A stretch of DNA of 64,000 nt from positions 310,001-374,000 of the forward strand of contig NZ_CP051685.1 of assembly GCF_012849555.1 (NCBI RefSeq), in the 5' to 3' direction. The notes under the pieces are model-generated. The model made no database searches, was not told the DNA's origin, and saw nothing but the letters and a program-made list of their open reading frames with translations. Positions 37,055-45,508 of this stretch are shown piece by piece; position 1 is the first letter of the stretch; every line of letters begins with the position of its first letter. Both the position numbers and the translations under genes were made by a program. Source of the stretch: Massilia forsythiae. Lineage in GTDB: Bacteria; Pseudomonadota; Gammaproteobacteria; Burkholderiales; Burkholderiaceae_D.

Positions 37055-37091
37055 AAAGCGGCACGGGCTTCGCGGCCCGCGCCGCTTTTTT
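37055..37091 (+). terminator. Rho-independent terminator after TPR gene
   Basis: Stem AAAGCGGC/GCCGCTTT enclosing an inner GC-rich hairpin (ACGGGC TTCG CGGCCCGC), followed by a T run. Located 36 bp past the stop codon. Confidence 0.85.
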
Positions 37092-37192
37092 CATGCGCAT
37101 TTCTGGAATGCTTCTGTTAAGTGCCGTACCGGCCAGACAGCCGCGGCCTTTCATAATCGGGCTATCAGCAACCGCACCGTTGAAAGGCTGTC

Positions 37193-38260
37193 ATGACCAT
37201 CGTACGCAAGGGCCAGGCGCCCGCAAAACTCGACCGCAACGAATTCCACCTGCGCTTCATGCGCAAGTTCTACGATCCCGCCTACGGGGAGGTCGGCAAG
37301 GAGCTGGCCGCCGTCGAGGAAGTGGCGTGGAAAACCTACGTCGAATCGCACAAGGCCCCGGTCACGGTCAAGGCCGGCCCCGGCTTCGCCGATCCGGACT
37401 ACGATCTGTCGGTCGAGTGGAAAGAGGCGCACGACCGCCTGCTGGCCGCCGAAGCGCGGCAAAAGGACCCGGCTACCCGCCGCCGCATCCTCCTGATCAA
37501 CGCCTCGGCGCGCAACGACGGCAGCTGCCCGAGCGAGATCTCCAAGACCTGGCGCCTGGCGCGCCTGTGCGAAGACTTGCTGCAGGGCGAAGGATTCGAG
37601 ACCGACCTGCTCGACCTCTCTCTGCTGACCTCGGACTACGAACGCCGCATCCACCCGTGCAAGGCTTGCGTGTCGACCGCGATGCCGCTATGCCACTGGC
37701 CGTGCAGCTGCTATCCGAACCATTCGCTGAACCAGGACAACGACTGGATGAACGAGATCTACGAGCGCTGGGTATCGGCGCACGGCGTGATCATCCTGAC
37801 CCCGACCTACTGGTACCAGACCCCGGCGGTACTGAAACTGATGATCGACCGCCTGGTATGCGCCGACGGCGGCAACCCGGACCCGAGCTCGACCCACGGC
37901 AAGAAGCCGGAAGAAGCCAAGGAACTGGAAAAGGACTGGGACTATCCGAAGCACCTGGCCGGACGCGCCTATGGCCTGGTGGTGCACGGCGACGTGGCCG
38001 GCATCGAACCGACGCGGCGCTCGCTGTCCGACTGGCTCGACTGGATGGGTTTCATCGACGCCGGCTTCCAGTCGCAGCTGGACCGCTACGTCGGCTACTA
38101 CGAATCCTACGCCGAAAGCCACGACACGCTCGACCGCGACACCGGGTTCCAGGAAGAAGTGCGCAACGTGGCGCGCGCGGTGGCGAATACAGTTCGGCTG
38201 ATCCAGGACGGCAAGATGGTGCGGCCGGACGCCAAGCTGAAGAATCCGCGCCAGAAGTGA
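37193..38260 (+). CDS. NAD(P)H-dependent flavodoxin-fold oxidoreductase with Cys cluster
   Basis: A 355-residue protein. Residues about 98-330 form a flavodoxin-like NADPH-dependent FMN reductase domain: RRILLINASARNDGSCPSEI (phosphate-binding loop), VSAHGVIILTPTYWYQTPAV (FMN loop) and AYGLVVHGDVAGIEPTRRSL. The N-terminal 97 residues are an unusual charged extension. A cysteine cluster, HPCKACVSTAMPLCHWPCSC, lies just before the second FMN loop; such Cys-containing iron-flavoprotein-like or quinone/azo-reductase relatives exist, and metal or Fe-S binding is possible but unproven. ATG 37193. Monocistronic. Confidence 0.8.
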   Translation: MTIVRKGQAPAKLDRNEFHLRFMRKFYDPAYGEVGKELAAVEEVAWKTYVESHKAPVTVKAGPGFADPDYDLSVEWKEAHDRLLAAEARQKDPATRRRILLINASARNDGSCPSEISKTWRLARLCEDLLQGEGFETDLLDLSLLTSDYERRIHPCKACVSTAMPLCHWPCSCYPNHSLNQDNDWMNEIYERWVSAHGVIILTPTYWYQTPAVLKLMIDRLVCADGGNPDPSSTHGKKPEEAKELEKDWDYPKHLAGRAYGLVVHGDVAGIEPTRRSLSDWLDWMGFIDAGFQSQLDRYVGYYESYAESHDTLDRDTGFQEEVRNVARAVANTVRLIQDGKMVRPDAKLKNPRQK

Positions 38261-38273
38261 GCCATACGGATGC

Positions 38274-38374
38274 CGTCGTTCCCGCGCAGGCGGGGACCCA
38301 TACATAGCGACCATGGATACTCGGTATGGGGTGAAGAATGCCAGTGGCATTCTTCCCCCTGCGCGGGGACGACG
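38274..38374. repeat. Intergenic double-palindrome repeat, copy 3
   Basis: Left arm CGTCGTTCCCGCG, right arm CGCGGGGACGACG. The centre holds a 10-bp perfect hairpin (GAAGAATGCC/GGCATTCTTC, 3-nt loop) different from the centres of the other copies. Confidence 0.85.
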
Positions 38375-38450
38375 TGCTCACTTACGCTCCCCGCGGCCAA
38401 GCGGTCTTTTTTTGGTATCATCGGCCATCCTTTCCAACCCGTGCCGCCGC

Positions 38451-39191
38451 ATGTCTCCTCTCGCGCAGCTGATGCAGTCCCTGTCCGCCACCAGCAACCT
38501 GCCGCTGTACCAGCAGTTGCAGCGTGCGCTGCGCGAATCGATCGAGCGCGGCGTGTTCGGGCCGGCCGAGGCGCTGCCGGCCGAGCGCCAGCTGGCGACC
38601 GAACTGGACATCTCGCGCATCACGGTACGCAAGGCGATCGACGGCCTGGTCGAGGAAGGGCTGCTGGTGCGTCGCCCCGGCTCCGGCAACTTCATCAACA
38701 CCAAGGTCGAGAAGAACTTTGCCAAGCTGACCTCGTTTTCCGAAGACATGCGCTCGCGCGGACGCACCCCGCGCAGCGTGTGGCTGAAGCGCTCGGAGGG
38801 CATGGTGACGCCGGAAGAAGCGCTGCGCCTGCGCCTGTCGCCGGGCGCCGCCGTGTACCGCTTCCACCGCATCCGCTACGCCGACGACATGCCGATGTGC
38901 CTGGAATACGCCACCATCGCCGCCGCCGCCCTGCCCTCGCTGGAGGCGGTCGACGTCTCGATGTACGAGGCGCTGGAAGCCGCCGGCAAGCGTCCGGTGC
39001 GCGCGCTGCAGCGGCTGTCCGCGCTGCTGCTGGACGCCGAACAGGCGCGCCTGCTGCAGTCGAAGGAAGGCGACGCCGGCTTGTGCGTGGAACGTCTCGG
39101 TTTCCTGCCGGACGGCCAAGCGATCGAATTCTGCCGCTCCTATTTTCGCGGCGACATGTACGATTTCGTGGCCGAACTGAGCGCGGCCTGA
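38451..39191 (+). CDS. GntR-family regulator, HutC/NagR subfamily (UTRA domain)
   Basis: A 246-residue transcription factor. N-terminal winged HTH about residues 18-83 (LPLYQQLQRALRESIERGVF, LATELDISRITVRKAIDGLV and RRPGSGNFI) and a C-terminal UTRA ligand domain about 95-245. The arrangement and RSRGRTPRSVWL linker resemble NagR/YvoA, which senses GlcN-6-P or GlcNAc-6-P. The nag operon lies 3-6 kb upstream on the same strand, so a role as its regulator is plausible but not shown. ATG 38451. A short esterase gene follows by 19 bp. Confidence 0.88.
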   Translation: MSPLAQLMQSLSATSNLPLYQQLQRALRESIERGVFGPAEALPAERQLATELDISRITVRKAIDGLVEEGLLVRRPGSGNFINTKVEKNFAKLTSFSEDMRSRGRTPRSVWLKRSEGMVTPEEALRLRLSPGAAVYRFHRIRYADDMPMCLEYATIAAAALPSLEAVDVSMYEALEAAGKRPVRALQRLSALLLDAEQARLLQSKEGDAGLCVERLGFLPDGQAIEFCRSYFRGDMYDFVAELSAA

Positions 39192-39210
39192 TGCCCGCCG
39201 CCATCGCACC

Positions 39211-40212
39211 ATGAGCCAGTTCGCCATCGACGCAGCCACCCTCGACGAAGCGCGCCGCTTCAACCGCAAGCTCGCGCGCATGCCGCGTTTCAAGATGCGC
39301 CGGCGCTGGGCGCCGCGCCTGCTGCAGGCCCTGCTGCGCCTGGGCCAGGTCGGCGCCGACCGCCGCCTGGCGCACGCCGGCATCGATGCCGAACGGCGGC
39401 TGCTGACCACCGATGGCGCGCCGGTGCCGCTGCGCATCCTGCGCCCGCGCGGCCCGGTGCGCGCCGTGGTGTTCGATATCCACGGCGGCGGCTGGGTGAT
39501 CGGCAACGCGCGCATGAACGACAAGTTGAATGCGGCCACCATCGCGGCCTGCGCGGTGGCGGTGGTGTCGGTCGATTACCGCCTGGCGCTGGCGTCGGCG
39601 CCGGATGCGCCGCTGGCGGGACCGATGGACGATTGCCTGGCGGCGGCGCGCTGGCTGCTGGAAGGCGGCTTGCCGGAATACACCGGCCTGCCGGTCTTCT
39701 TCGTCGGCGAGTCGGCCGGCGGCCACCTGGCCGCGGCCACGCTGCTGCGCCTGCAAGCCTGGCCCGGGCTGCTGCGGCGCGTGCACGGCGCCGTGCTCTA
39801 CTATGGCGTGTACGACCTGGCCGGCACCCCCAGCGTACATGGCGCCGGCCCCGAGACGTTGGTGCTGGACGGACCCGGCATGCCGGAAGCCCTGCGCCGC
39901 CTGACGCCCGGCCTGGACGACGCCGCCCGCCGTCGGGCGCCGCTGTCGCCGCTGTACGGCGACATGAGCACCCCGGGCGGCCTGCCGCCGGCGCTGCTGT
40001 TCGCCGGCGAGCTCGATCCGCTGCGCGACGACACGGTCGCCATGGCGGCGCGCTGGTGCGCAGGTGCCGATGTCGAACTGCACCTGCTGCCGCAGACGCC
40101 GCACGGCGTCATTCATTTTCCGACACGCATGGCGCACCTGATGAAGGCGCGCAGCCACGCCTGGCTGCGTGCACGCATCGACGCCGCCCACGGCGCGGCC
40201 GCCATGGCGTAA
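39211..40212 (+). CDS. Alpha/beta hydrolase (hormone-sensitive lipase family)
   Basis: A 333-residue esterase of the bacterial HSL (alpha/beta hydrolase-3) family. Oxyanion motif HGGGW at 91-95 in VFDIHGGGWVIG, nucleophile Ser168 in FVGESAGGHLAA, acid Asp in FAGELDPLRDD and His in TPHGVIHF. No signal peptide. ATG 39211 follows the GntR gene by 19 bp and has GCACC but no strong binding site. Likely acts on short-chain esters or acylated sugars in the cytosol; substrate unknown. Confidence 0.9.
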   Translation: MSQFAIDAATLDEARRFNRKLARMPRFKMRRRWAPRLLQALLRLGQVGADRRLAHAGIDAERRLLTTDGAPVPLRILRPRGPVRAVVFDIHGGGWVIGNARMNDKLNAATIAACAVAVVSVDYRLALASAPDAPLAGPMDDCLAAARWLLEGGLPEYTGLPVFFVGESAGGHLAAATLLRLQAWPGLLRRVHGAVLYYGVYDLAGTPSVHGAGPETLVLDGPGMPEALRRLTPGLDDAARRRAPLSPLYGDMSTPGGLPPALLFAGELDPLRDDTVAMAARWCAGADVELHLLPQTPHGVIHFPTRMAHLMKARSHAWLRARIDAAHGAAAMA

Positions 40213-40230
40213 AATCCGGCCCCACTCTCT

Positions 40231-40506
40231 ATGGATACACCGATGGCAAACCTGACCTACGAAGCCTACCTCGACGAAGTCGCCACCCTGCTTACCGAGC
40301 TGTACGACCTCGACGACGACAGCGCCATCAAACTGGTGGTCGATGCCCAGGACGCCGAATATTTTTCACCGCACGACGACCATCCGGAGATGCGCACGCT
40401 GGAACGGGCGAAAAGCGATGCGGTGGCCTTGTACACGGCCAAGAAGAACCGCACGCAGACCCAGCAGAAACAGCAGCAGCGGGTACGTGGCAAGCGGCCG
40501 TCCTGA
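40231..40506 (+). CDS. Unknown 91-aa acidic/basic protein
   Basis: Unrecognised. The N-terminal half is acidic and helical (MANLTYEAYLDEVATLLTEL then YDLDDDSAIKLVVD), with HDDHPEMRTLERAKSDAVAL following. The tail is strongly basic and Gln-rich (KKNRTQTQQKQQQRVRGKRP). ATG 40231 or the ATG four codons later are possible starts. It follows the esterase gene by 18 bp on the same strand, so it is probably co-transcribed. No signal peptide or membrane segment. Confidence 0.6.
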   Translation: MDTPMANLTYEAYLDEVATLLTELYDLDDDSAIKLVVDAQDAEYFSPHDDHPEMRTLERAKSDAVALYTAKKNRTQTQQKQQQRVRGKRPS

Positions 40507-40521
40507 AGAGACCGTCCAGCC

Positions 40522-40863
40522 TCAACGCGCCGTGGTCATCTTCGGCGTCATGCCTTCGATCCAGGCGCGGCCCATGATCTCGGCCGCCTTCTGGTTGGCG
40601 GCGCTGAAGCGCGCCACCGATTGCTGCTGCACCTGCACCGCGTTCTGCGCGAGTGCCTCGGCGCAGGAGTGGGCCGCGGTCACCATGGCGCGCAGGGTCT
40701 GTTCCTGCACGATGCGCGCGGAGCTGAAGAACAGGTTCTGCGCGCTCGCATCCATGGCTTCCTTGTAGACAGTGCCTACCTTGACCCAGGTGTCGAACAC
40801 CGAATTGTCGAACGCCGGCGTGAATGCCGGAAAAGCGATCCCATGCGTAGTGGATGCGGCCAT
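40522..40863 (-). CDS. Phasin-like protein
   Basis: A 113-residue, mostly helical, Ala/Gln-rich protein without membrane segments. The pattern ALAQNAVQVQQQSVARFSAA resembles phasin_2 proteins that coat polyhydroxyalkanoate granules, but the similarity is compositional and no diagnostic motif stands out. ATG 40863 with a weak site upstream. It is convergent with the 91-aa gene (15-bp gap). No PHA synthase gene is nearby. Confidence 0.45.
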   Translation of the reverse strand: MAASTTHGIAFPAFTPAFDNSVFDTWVKVGTVYKEAMDASAQNLFFSSARIVQEQTLRAMVTAAHSCAEALAQNAVQVQQQSVARFSAANQKAAEIMGRAWIEGMTPKMTTAR

Positions 40864-41011
40864 GACGTCCCCCTGAACAAGTCGAGATTGTCTTTACAGC
40901 ATGCACGATTGTGCTCTGCAATACAAGCAGATCTGGAACGGGAAAAGTCCGCGTGACGCCGATGAAACATTTTCGCTGTAAGCCGCGTCAAGCCTCGACG
41001 GCGCAGCGCTT

Positions 41012-41806
41012 TTACATCGCGGTCAGGCCGCCATCGATCGCCAGCTGGTGCCCGGTCACGAACGAGGCCTGGTCCGAGCACAGCCACAATGCGGCGTTGG
41101 CTACCTCGGCCGCGTCGGCGATGCGGCCCATCGGGTGCGCCGCCTTGAGCTTCTTGTCGCGGCCGGGTTCGCGTTCCAGCATGCGCGCCAGCATCGGCGT
41201 CTTGACCGCGCCCGGGCAGATGCTATTGACGCGGATATTCGATTTGGCGTACTCGACCGCGGCGGTGCGGGTCAGGCCGACCACCGCATGCTTGGACGCC
41301 GCGTACACGGCGCGGTTGGGCGCCGCCACCAGGCCGCCGGCATCGGCCACGTTGACGATCACGCCGCCGTCTTCCTGCTTGAGCATCTGGCGCAATTGGC
41401 TTTTCATGCACAGCCACACACCCTTGACGTTGACGTTCATGATGCGGTCGAACTGCTCGTTCTCGCCGTCCGCCAGCGGCAGGTGTTCTTCCTCGATGGC
41501 GGCGCCGTTGACGGCGCAATCGATGCGCCCGTAGTGCGCCACCACCTTGTCGATCAGCGCATCCACTTCGGCGGCGCTGGTGACGTTGGTCTTCACGAAC
41601 AATGCCTTGCCGCCCGCCTCGACGATCAGCGCGGCGGTCATGTGGCCGCCGTCCACCGAGGTGTCGGCAATGACGACGCAGGCGCCGGCGCGCCCGAACG
41701 CCAGCGCCATCGCGCGGCCGATGCCGCCGGCGGCGCCGGTCACCAGCACTACCTTGCCGGCGAACGAGATGCCGCCCGGCGCTTGCTTGGTCAAGCCTTT
41801 CATCAT
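41012..41806 (-). CDS. SDR-family oxidoreductase with substituted catalytic Ser
   Basis: A 264-residue short-chain dehydrogenase. Cofactor motif VLVTGAAGGIGRAMA (TGxxxGIG at 23-30), acidic IADTS after strand 2 suggesting NAD(H) preference, and the active-site YAASK with Tyr168 and Lys172. The position 13 residues before the Tyr, normally Ser, is Asp155 (sequence VNVADAGGLVAAPNRAVY). NGAA replaces the usual NNAG. The C-terminus IDGGLTAM is typical of classical SDRs. The Ser change may lower or alter catalysis. Monocistronic. Confidence 0.85.
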   Translation of the reverse strand: MMKGLTKQAPGGISFAGKVVLVTGAAGGIGRAMALAFGRAGACVVIADTSVDGGHMTAALIVEAGGKALFVKTNVTSAAEVDALIDKVVAHYGRIDCAVNGAAIEEEHLPLADGENEQFDRIMNVNVKGVWLCMKSQLRQMLKQEDGGVIVNVADAGGLVAAPNRAVYAASKHAVVGLTRTAAVEYAKSNIRVNSICPGAVKTPMLARMLEREPGRDKKLKAAHPMGRIADAAEVANAALWLCSDQASFVTGHQLAIDGGLTAM

Positions 41807-41943
41807 GCTTCCTTTACACTATTCTGGCGCAACGATTGCTTCCCATGAGAAATACTTCCTATGGGCAACATCATAGCGCTGTAAAGGATATTCACCAAGC
41901 ATCTCGACACGTTACCGACTCCGGTAACGGCCGAGTGTTGCAA

Positions 41944-44670
41944 TCAGGGTGCAGGCTTTATTTTCGATTGATCCCCCGCCATCACCACCGACAGTTTGGC
42001 CGGGTCGATCGCCTTGCTGAACGCGGCGTTCAACTGCGGCAACGTGACCGCCAGCAGGCGCTGTTCGAACCGGGCCGACCAGTCGTAGGTGCGGCCGCGG
42101 TACAGGTAAGAGGTCCAGCCGGCCGCCAGCGCGCCATCGTCGGCGCGGTTCTGGATACGCTGCTGCATCAGGCCCGACTTGGCGCCCGCCAGTTCGGCCG
42201 CCGTGAAGCCGTCCTTGAGCACGCGCGCCAGTTCCTCGCGCACCGCGGCGTCGACCTTGGCCAGGTTCTGCGGCGCGGCGATGGCGCTGATGCCGAAGCT
42301 GCCGGCGCGGTCGAGGTCGCCCGGGGCGATCTGCGAACCGCCGCCGTACGACAAGCCCTCTTTCTGGCGGATGCGGTCCATCAGGCGCGACTTCAGGCCG
42401 CCGCCGCCGAAGATATAGTCGGCCAGCATCAGCGCCGGGTAGTCCGGGTCCTCGACGTTCAGGTCGAGGTTCAGGCGCGCCGTATAAAACCCGTTTTCCT
42501 TGTCGGGCGTGTTCAGTACCTGGCGGATGGGCGCGATGTCGCCGTTCTTGCGCAGCACCGGCGCCGCCGGCTGGGGCGCTTTCCAGGCGCCGAACAACTG
42601 GTCGACCAGCGGCAGCACCGCCTTGGCGTCGAAGTCGCCGACGATCGACAGTTCGGCCGGCGACGTGCCGTAGAAGTCGCGATGGAAGGCTTTCACGTCG
42701 TCCAGCCTGGCGGACTGGATCTCGGCGAGGTCTTCCGCCAGCGTGGTTTCGTGGCGCACGTCGCCCTTCGGATAGATGTCGAAGTGCTCGTTCATGGCGC
42801 GCGAAGCCACGTCCGCCGGCTCGTTGCGGCTGGCGTCCAGCCCGACCAGCGTTTGCTTGCGCAATTGTTCGAACTCGCTTGCCGGGAAGCTCGGTTCGCG
42901 CAGCACGTGGGCGACAAGTTTCAGCGCTTCCGGCAGGTTCTCGCGCGTGGTCTGGAAATGGGTCAGGCCGCCGGCGATCTTGAGCTTTTCGAAAGCGTCG
43001 GCCAGCTGCACGCGGTCGTAGCGGGTGGTGCCGCGCATCAGCATGGCCGCGGTCAGGGTCGGCACGGCGCCCTTGCCGAACAGGCTCTTTTCGTCGCCGA
43101 AGTGCTGGCGCAGGTCGACCGACACGGTCTCGCCGCGGTTTTTCTTGGGCAGCAGCGCCAGCTTGACGCCGCCGGCGGTGGTCAAGGTGGTGCGCTTCAT
43201 GATGTTGGCCTGGGTCGGCTCGAAGTCTTCGGCCGTGAGGCTGGACGCCTTGGGCTTGAAGTCCTTGAGCAGGCTCTCGACGCTGGGCGCCGGCGGCACC
43301 GCCGCGCGCTGCGGCGCGTCGTCCGGGATGAAGCTGCCGGTGGTGCGGTTGTCGCGCTTGAAATAGCGCCCGGACGCGGCGGCCACCTGCTCGGCCGTGA
43401 TGCTCGACACCTTGTCGCGGCCGACGAAGAACAGGCGCCAGTCGCCCAGCGCGATGGTTTCGGACAGCGCCAGGCCGACCTGCTGCGGGTCGTTCAGGCT
43501 GCGCTCGATGCTGTTCAGGTAGGTGCGCCGGGTGCGGTCCATTTCTTCCGGCGTGGGCGGATTCCCGGCGAAGTCCTCGACCGCCCGGGTCAGCGCGGCG
43601 CGCACCGGCGCCAAGGGTTCGCCCTTCTTGACCACGGCGCCGAAGTACTGCAGGCCGGGCGCGTAGCCGGTCTGGCCATAGGCGAACACCTGGCTGGCCA
43701 TGCCGGTATCGACCAGCAGCTTGTGCAGGCGCCCGGTCGGTACGTCGCCCAGGATGGTGCTGGCGAAGCTGAGCGCGTCGCTGTCGTCGTGCAGGCCGGA
43801 CGGCACCTTGTAGGCCAGCTCGACGATCTGCACGTCGCCCTGGCGCCGCACCTCGAAGCTGCGCTCGCCGTCCTGGGTCGGCTCGACCGTCCAGAACTTC
43901 GGCAGCGTACGCTTGGGCTTGGGAATCGCGCCGAACAGGCGGTTGATCGACAGCAGCGTCTTGGCCGCGTCGAACTTGCCGGCCACCAGCAGCACCGCGT
44001 TGTCCGGCTGGTAATAGGTGCGGTAGAAATTCTGCAGGTTGGGGATCTCGACGTTCTCGATATCGCTCTTGTTGCCGATGGTGGCGCGGCCGTACGCATG
44101 CCAATCGTAGGCGATGCTCTGCATGCGCTTGGACAATACCGCGCCCGGCGAATTCTCGCCGTTCTCGTATTCGTTGCGCACCACCGTCATCTCGGAATCG
44201 AGATCCTTGCGGGCGATGTTGGAATGCGTCATGCGGTCGGCTTCCATCTGCAGCGACCATTGCAGGTTATCGTCGGAGGCCTGGAACACCTCGTAGTAAT
44301 TGGTGCGGTCGAGCGAGGTGGTACCGTTGAACTGCATGCCGCGGTCGGCGAACTGGCGCGTGATGTCCTGGTGCGTCGGCGTGCCCTTGAACATCAGGTG
44401 TTCGAGCAGGTGCGCCATGCCGGTCTCGCCATAGTTTTCGTGGCGCGAGCCGACCAGGTAGGTCACGTTGACGGTGACGGTCGGGCGCGAGGAATCCGGG
44501 AACAGCAGCACCTTCAAACCGTTCGGCAGGCGGTACTCGGTGATGCCCTCGACCGAGGGGCCCTGCACCACGCCCTTGGGCAGGTCGAGCGACCAGGCCG
44601 GCGCGGCGGCGAAGCAGAGACCGCCGACGACCGATGCGGCCAGGCCGCGCTGGAGAAAGGGGTAAGTCAT
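41944..44670 (-). CDS. Exported M16 zinc peptidase (two-domain)
   Basis: A 908-residue metallopeptidase of the pitrilysin/processing-peptidase family with a signal peptide (about 1-27, ASVVGGLCFAAAPAWS). The inverted zinc motif HxxEH is at 87-91 (GMAHLLEHLMFKGT), with the third ligand expected in NEYENGENSP (about 165-174). A second M16 half from about 480 onward lacks a metal motif, as usual for a fused pair. ATG 44670 was chosen for the signal peptide; upstream codons lack one. It probably degrades peptides in the periplasm. Monocistronic. Confidence 0.9.
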   Translation of the reverse strand: MTYPFLQRGLAASVVGGLCFAAAPAWSLDLPKGVVQGPSVEGITEYRLPNGLKVLLFPDSSRPTVTVNVTYLVGSRHENYGETGMAHLLEHLMFKGTPTHQDITRQFADRGMQFNGTTSLDRTNYYEVFQASDDNLQWSLQMEADRMTHSNIARKDLDSEMTVVRNEYENGENSPGAVLSKRMQSIAYDWHAYGRATIGNKSDIENVEIPNLQNFYRTYYQPDNAVLLVAGKFDAAKTLLSINRLFGAIPKPKRTLPKFWTVEPTQDGERSFEVRRQGDVQIVELAYKVPSGLHDDSDALSFASTILGDVPTGRLHKLLVDTGMASQVFAYGQTGYAPGLQYFGAVVKKGEPLAPVRAALTRAVEDFAGNPPTPEEMDRTRRTYLNSIERSLNDPQQVGLALSETIALGDWRLFFVGRDKVSSITAEQVAAASGRYFKRDNRTTGSFIPDDAPQRAAVPPAPSVESLLKDFKPKASSLTAEDFEPTQANIMKRTTLTTAGGVKLALLPKKNRGETVSVDLRQHFGDEKSLFGKGAVPTLTAAMLMRGTTRYDRVQLADAFEKLKIAGGLTHFQTTRENLPEALKLVAHVLREPSFPASEFEQLRKQTLVGLDASRNEPADVASRAMNEHFDIYPKGDVRHETTLAEDLAEIQSARLDDVKAFHRDFYGTSPAELSIVGDFDAKAVLPLVDQLFGAWKAPQPAAPVLRKNGDIAPIRQVLNTPDKENGFYTARLNLDLNVEDPDYPALMLADYIFGGGGLKSRLMDRIRQKEGLSYGGGSQIAPGDLDRAGSFGISAIAAPQNLAKVDAAVREELARVLKDGFTAAELAGAKSGLMQQRIQNRADDGALAAGWTSYLYRGRTYDWSARFEQRLLAVTLPQLNAAFSKAIDPAKLSVVMAGDQSKIKPAP

Positions 44671-44776
44671 GGCATTCCGTCCGTGGTTGACGCCCGCCGC
44701 CAGGCTGGCAGGCAATGCACCATGGTAACAGACGGAAACTTAGGCAAGGCTTACCCGGCCTGCGCCCTTCGAGCGC

Positions 44777-45226
44777 CTACTGGCGGGCGCGACGTTCGTG
44801 TTGCTGCTGGTAGGGACTGATGCGCGACAGCTCTTCCATTTCCTCGGCCAGGAACACCAGCAAATCGTCGGCGCTGACGATGCCGGCCAGGCTGCCGCCA
44901 TCGCTCACCACCGGCACCCGGCGGATGCCGCGCAGGCGCATGCGTTCGATGGTCTGGTACGGGTCGTCGTGCTCGCCGGCGGTGAGCAGGTCGTCGCTCA
45001 TGATATCGCCGACCTCCAGTCCGAGCGGATCGAGGCCGAGGGCAATGACGGACACGACCACGTCGCGGTCGGTGACGATGCCGATCGGCGTGCGTTCGCC
45101 ATCCGGATCGTCGACCACGACGATGTCGCCGACATGGTGCTTGCGCATCAGCAGGGCCGCGCCCTGCACGCTTTCATGGCGGGCGCAGCAGACGGTGTCG
45201 ACGGTGCAGAGCTTGCTGATTTCCAT
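44777..45226 (-). CDS. CBS-domain pair protein
   Basis: A 149-residue protein that is essentially two CBS domains: HHVGDIVVVDDPDGERTPIG then IVTDRDVVVSVIALG, and IRRVPVVSDGGSLAGIVSAD. Standalone CBS pairs bind adenosyl ligands and signal energy state. The C-terminus is Glu/Arg-rich. A strong GGGAGGA binding site precedes ATG 45226. Upstream on the same side lies a MITE-like element. No partner enzyme is obvious. Confidence 0.9.
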   Translation of the reverse strand: MEISKLCTVDTVCCARHESVQGAALLMRKHHVGDIVVVDDPDGERTPIGIVTDRDVVVSVIALGLDPLGLEVGDIMSDDLLTAGEHDDPYQTIERMRLRGIRRVPVVSDGGSLAGIVSADDLLVFLAEEMEELSRISPYQQQHERRARQ

Positions 45227-45346
45227 GACATCCTCCCGGCATGAATCATCAAGCTAGCGCGCGGAATGGGTACAGCTTTGACTGACATCAAAGCTGCAAT
45301 TGGAACGAATTCGGAAACGAGGCGGGGTAAAAACAGGAAAAAGCGC

Positions 45347-45508
45347 TTAGAACCTATCTCAGTAGGGAGAGGGAAGTTGATGACGATGACTGACAAGCGC
45401 GGGCAAGGCGCGAGGAGGCGCATGGCGAGCCATGCAACGACGAGCAACGCGGCACCCGCTTGTCAGGCGCGTCAGCAACGACCGGTTCCCTACTGGGATA
45501 GGTTCTTA
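45347..45508. repeat. MITE-like element, full copy (about 162 bp)
   Basis: Terminal inverted arms: TTAGAACCTATCTCAGTAGG at the left and, inverted, TTAAGAACCTATCCCAGTAG at the right. The interior is non-coding with long inverted complementarity (CATGGCGAGCCATG centre; GACAAGCGCG). A half copy lies at 20975-21067. Its right end contributes the stop codon of the DUF3579 gene. Confidence 0.8.

Noticed and set aside
41836-44820. Open frame of about 994 codons opposite the M16 peptidase
   Set aside because: Antisense shadow of a long high-GC gene; composition (Arg/Val/Gln/His) unlike real proteins of the window.
45148-45447. 99-codon frame reaching into the MITE-like repeat
   Set aside because: Its N-terminal part is the repeat itself, its C-terminal part the antisense of nothing conserved; the CBS gene on the same strand explains the overlap.
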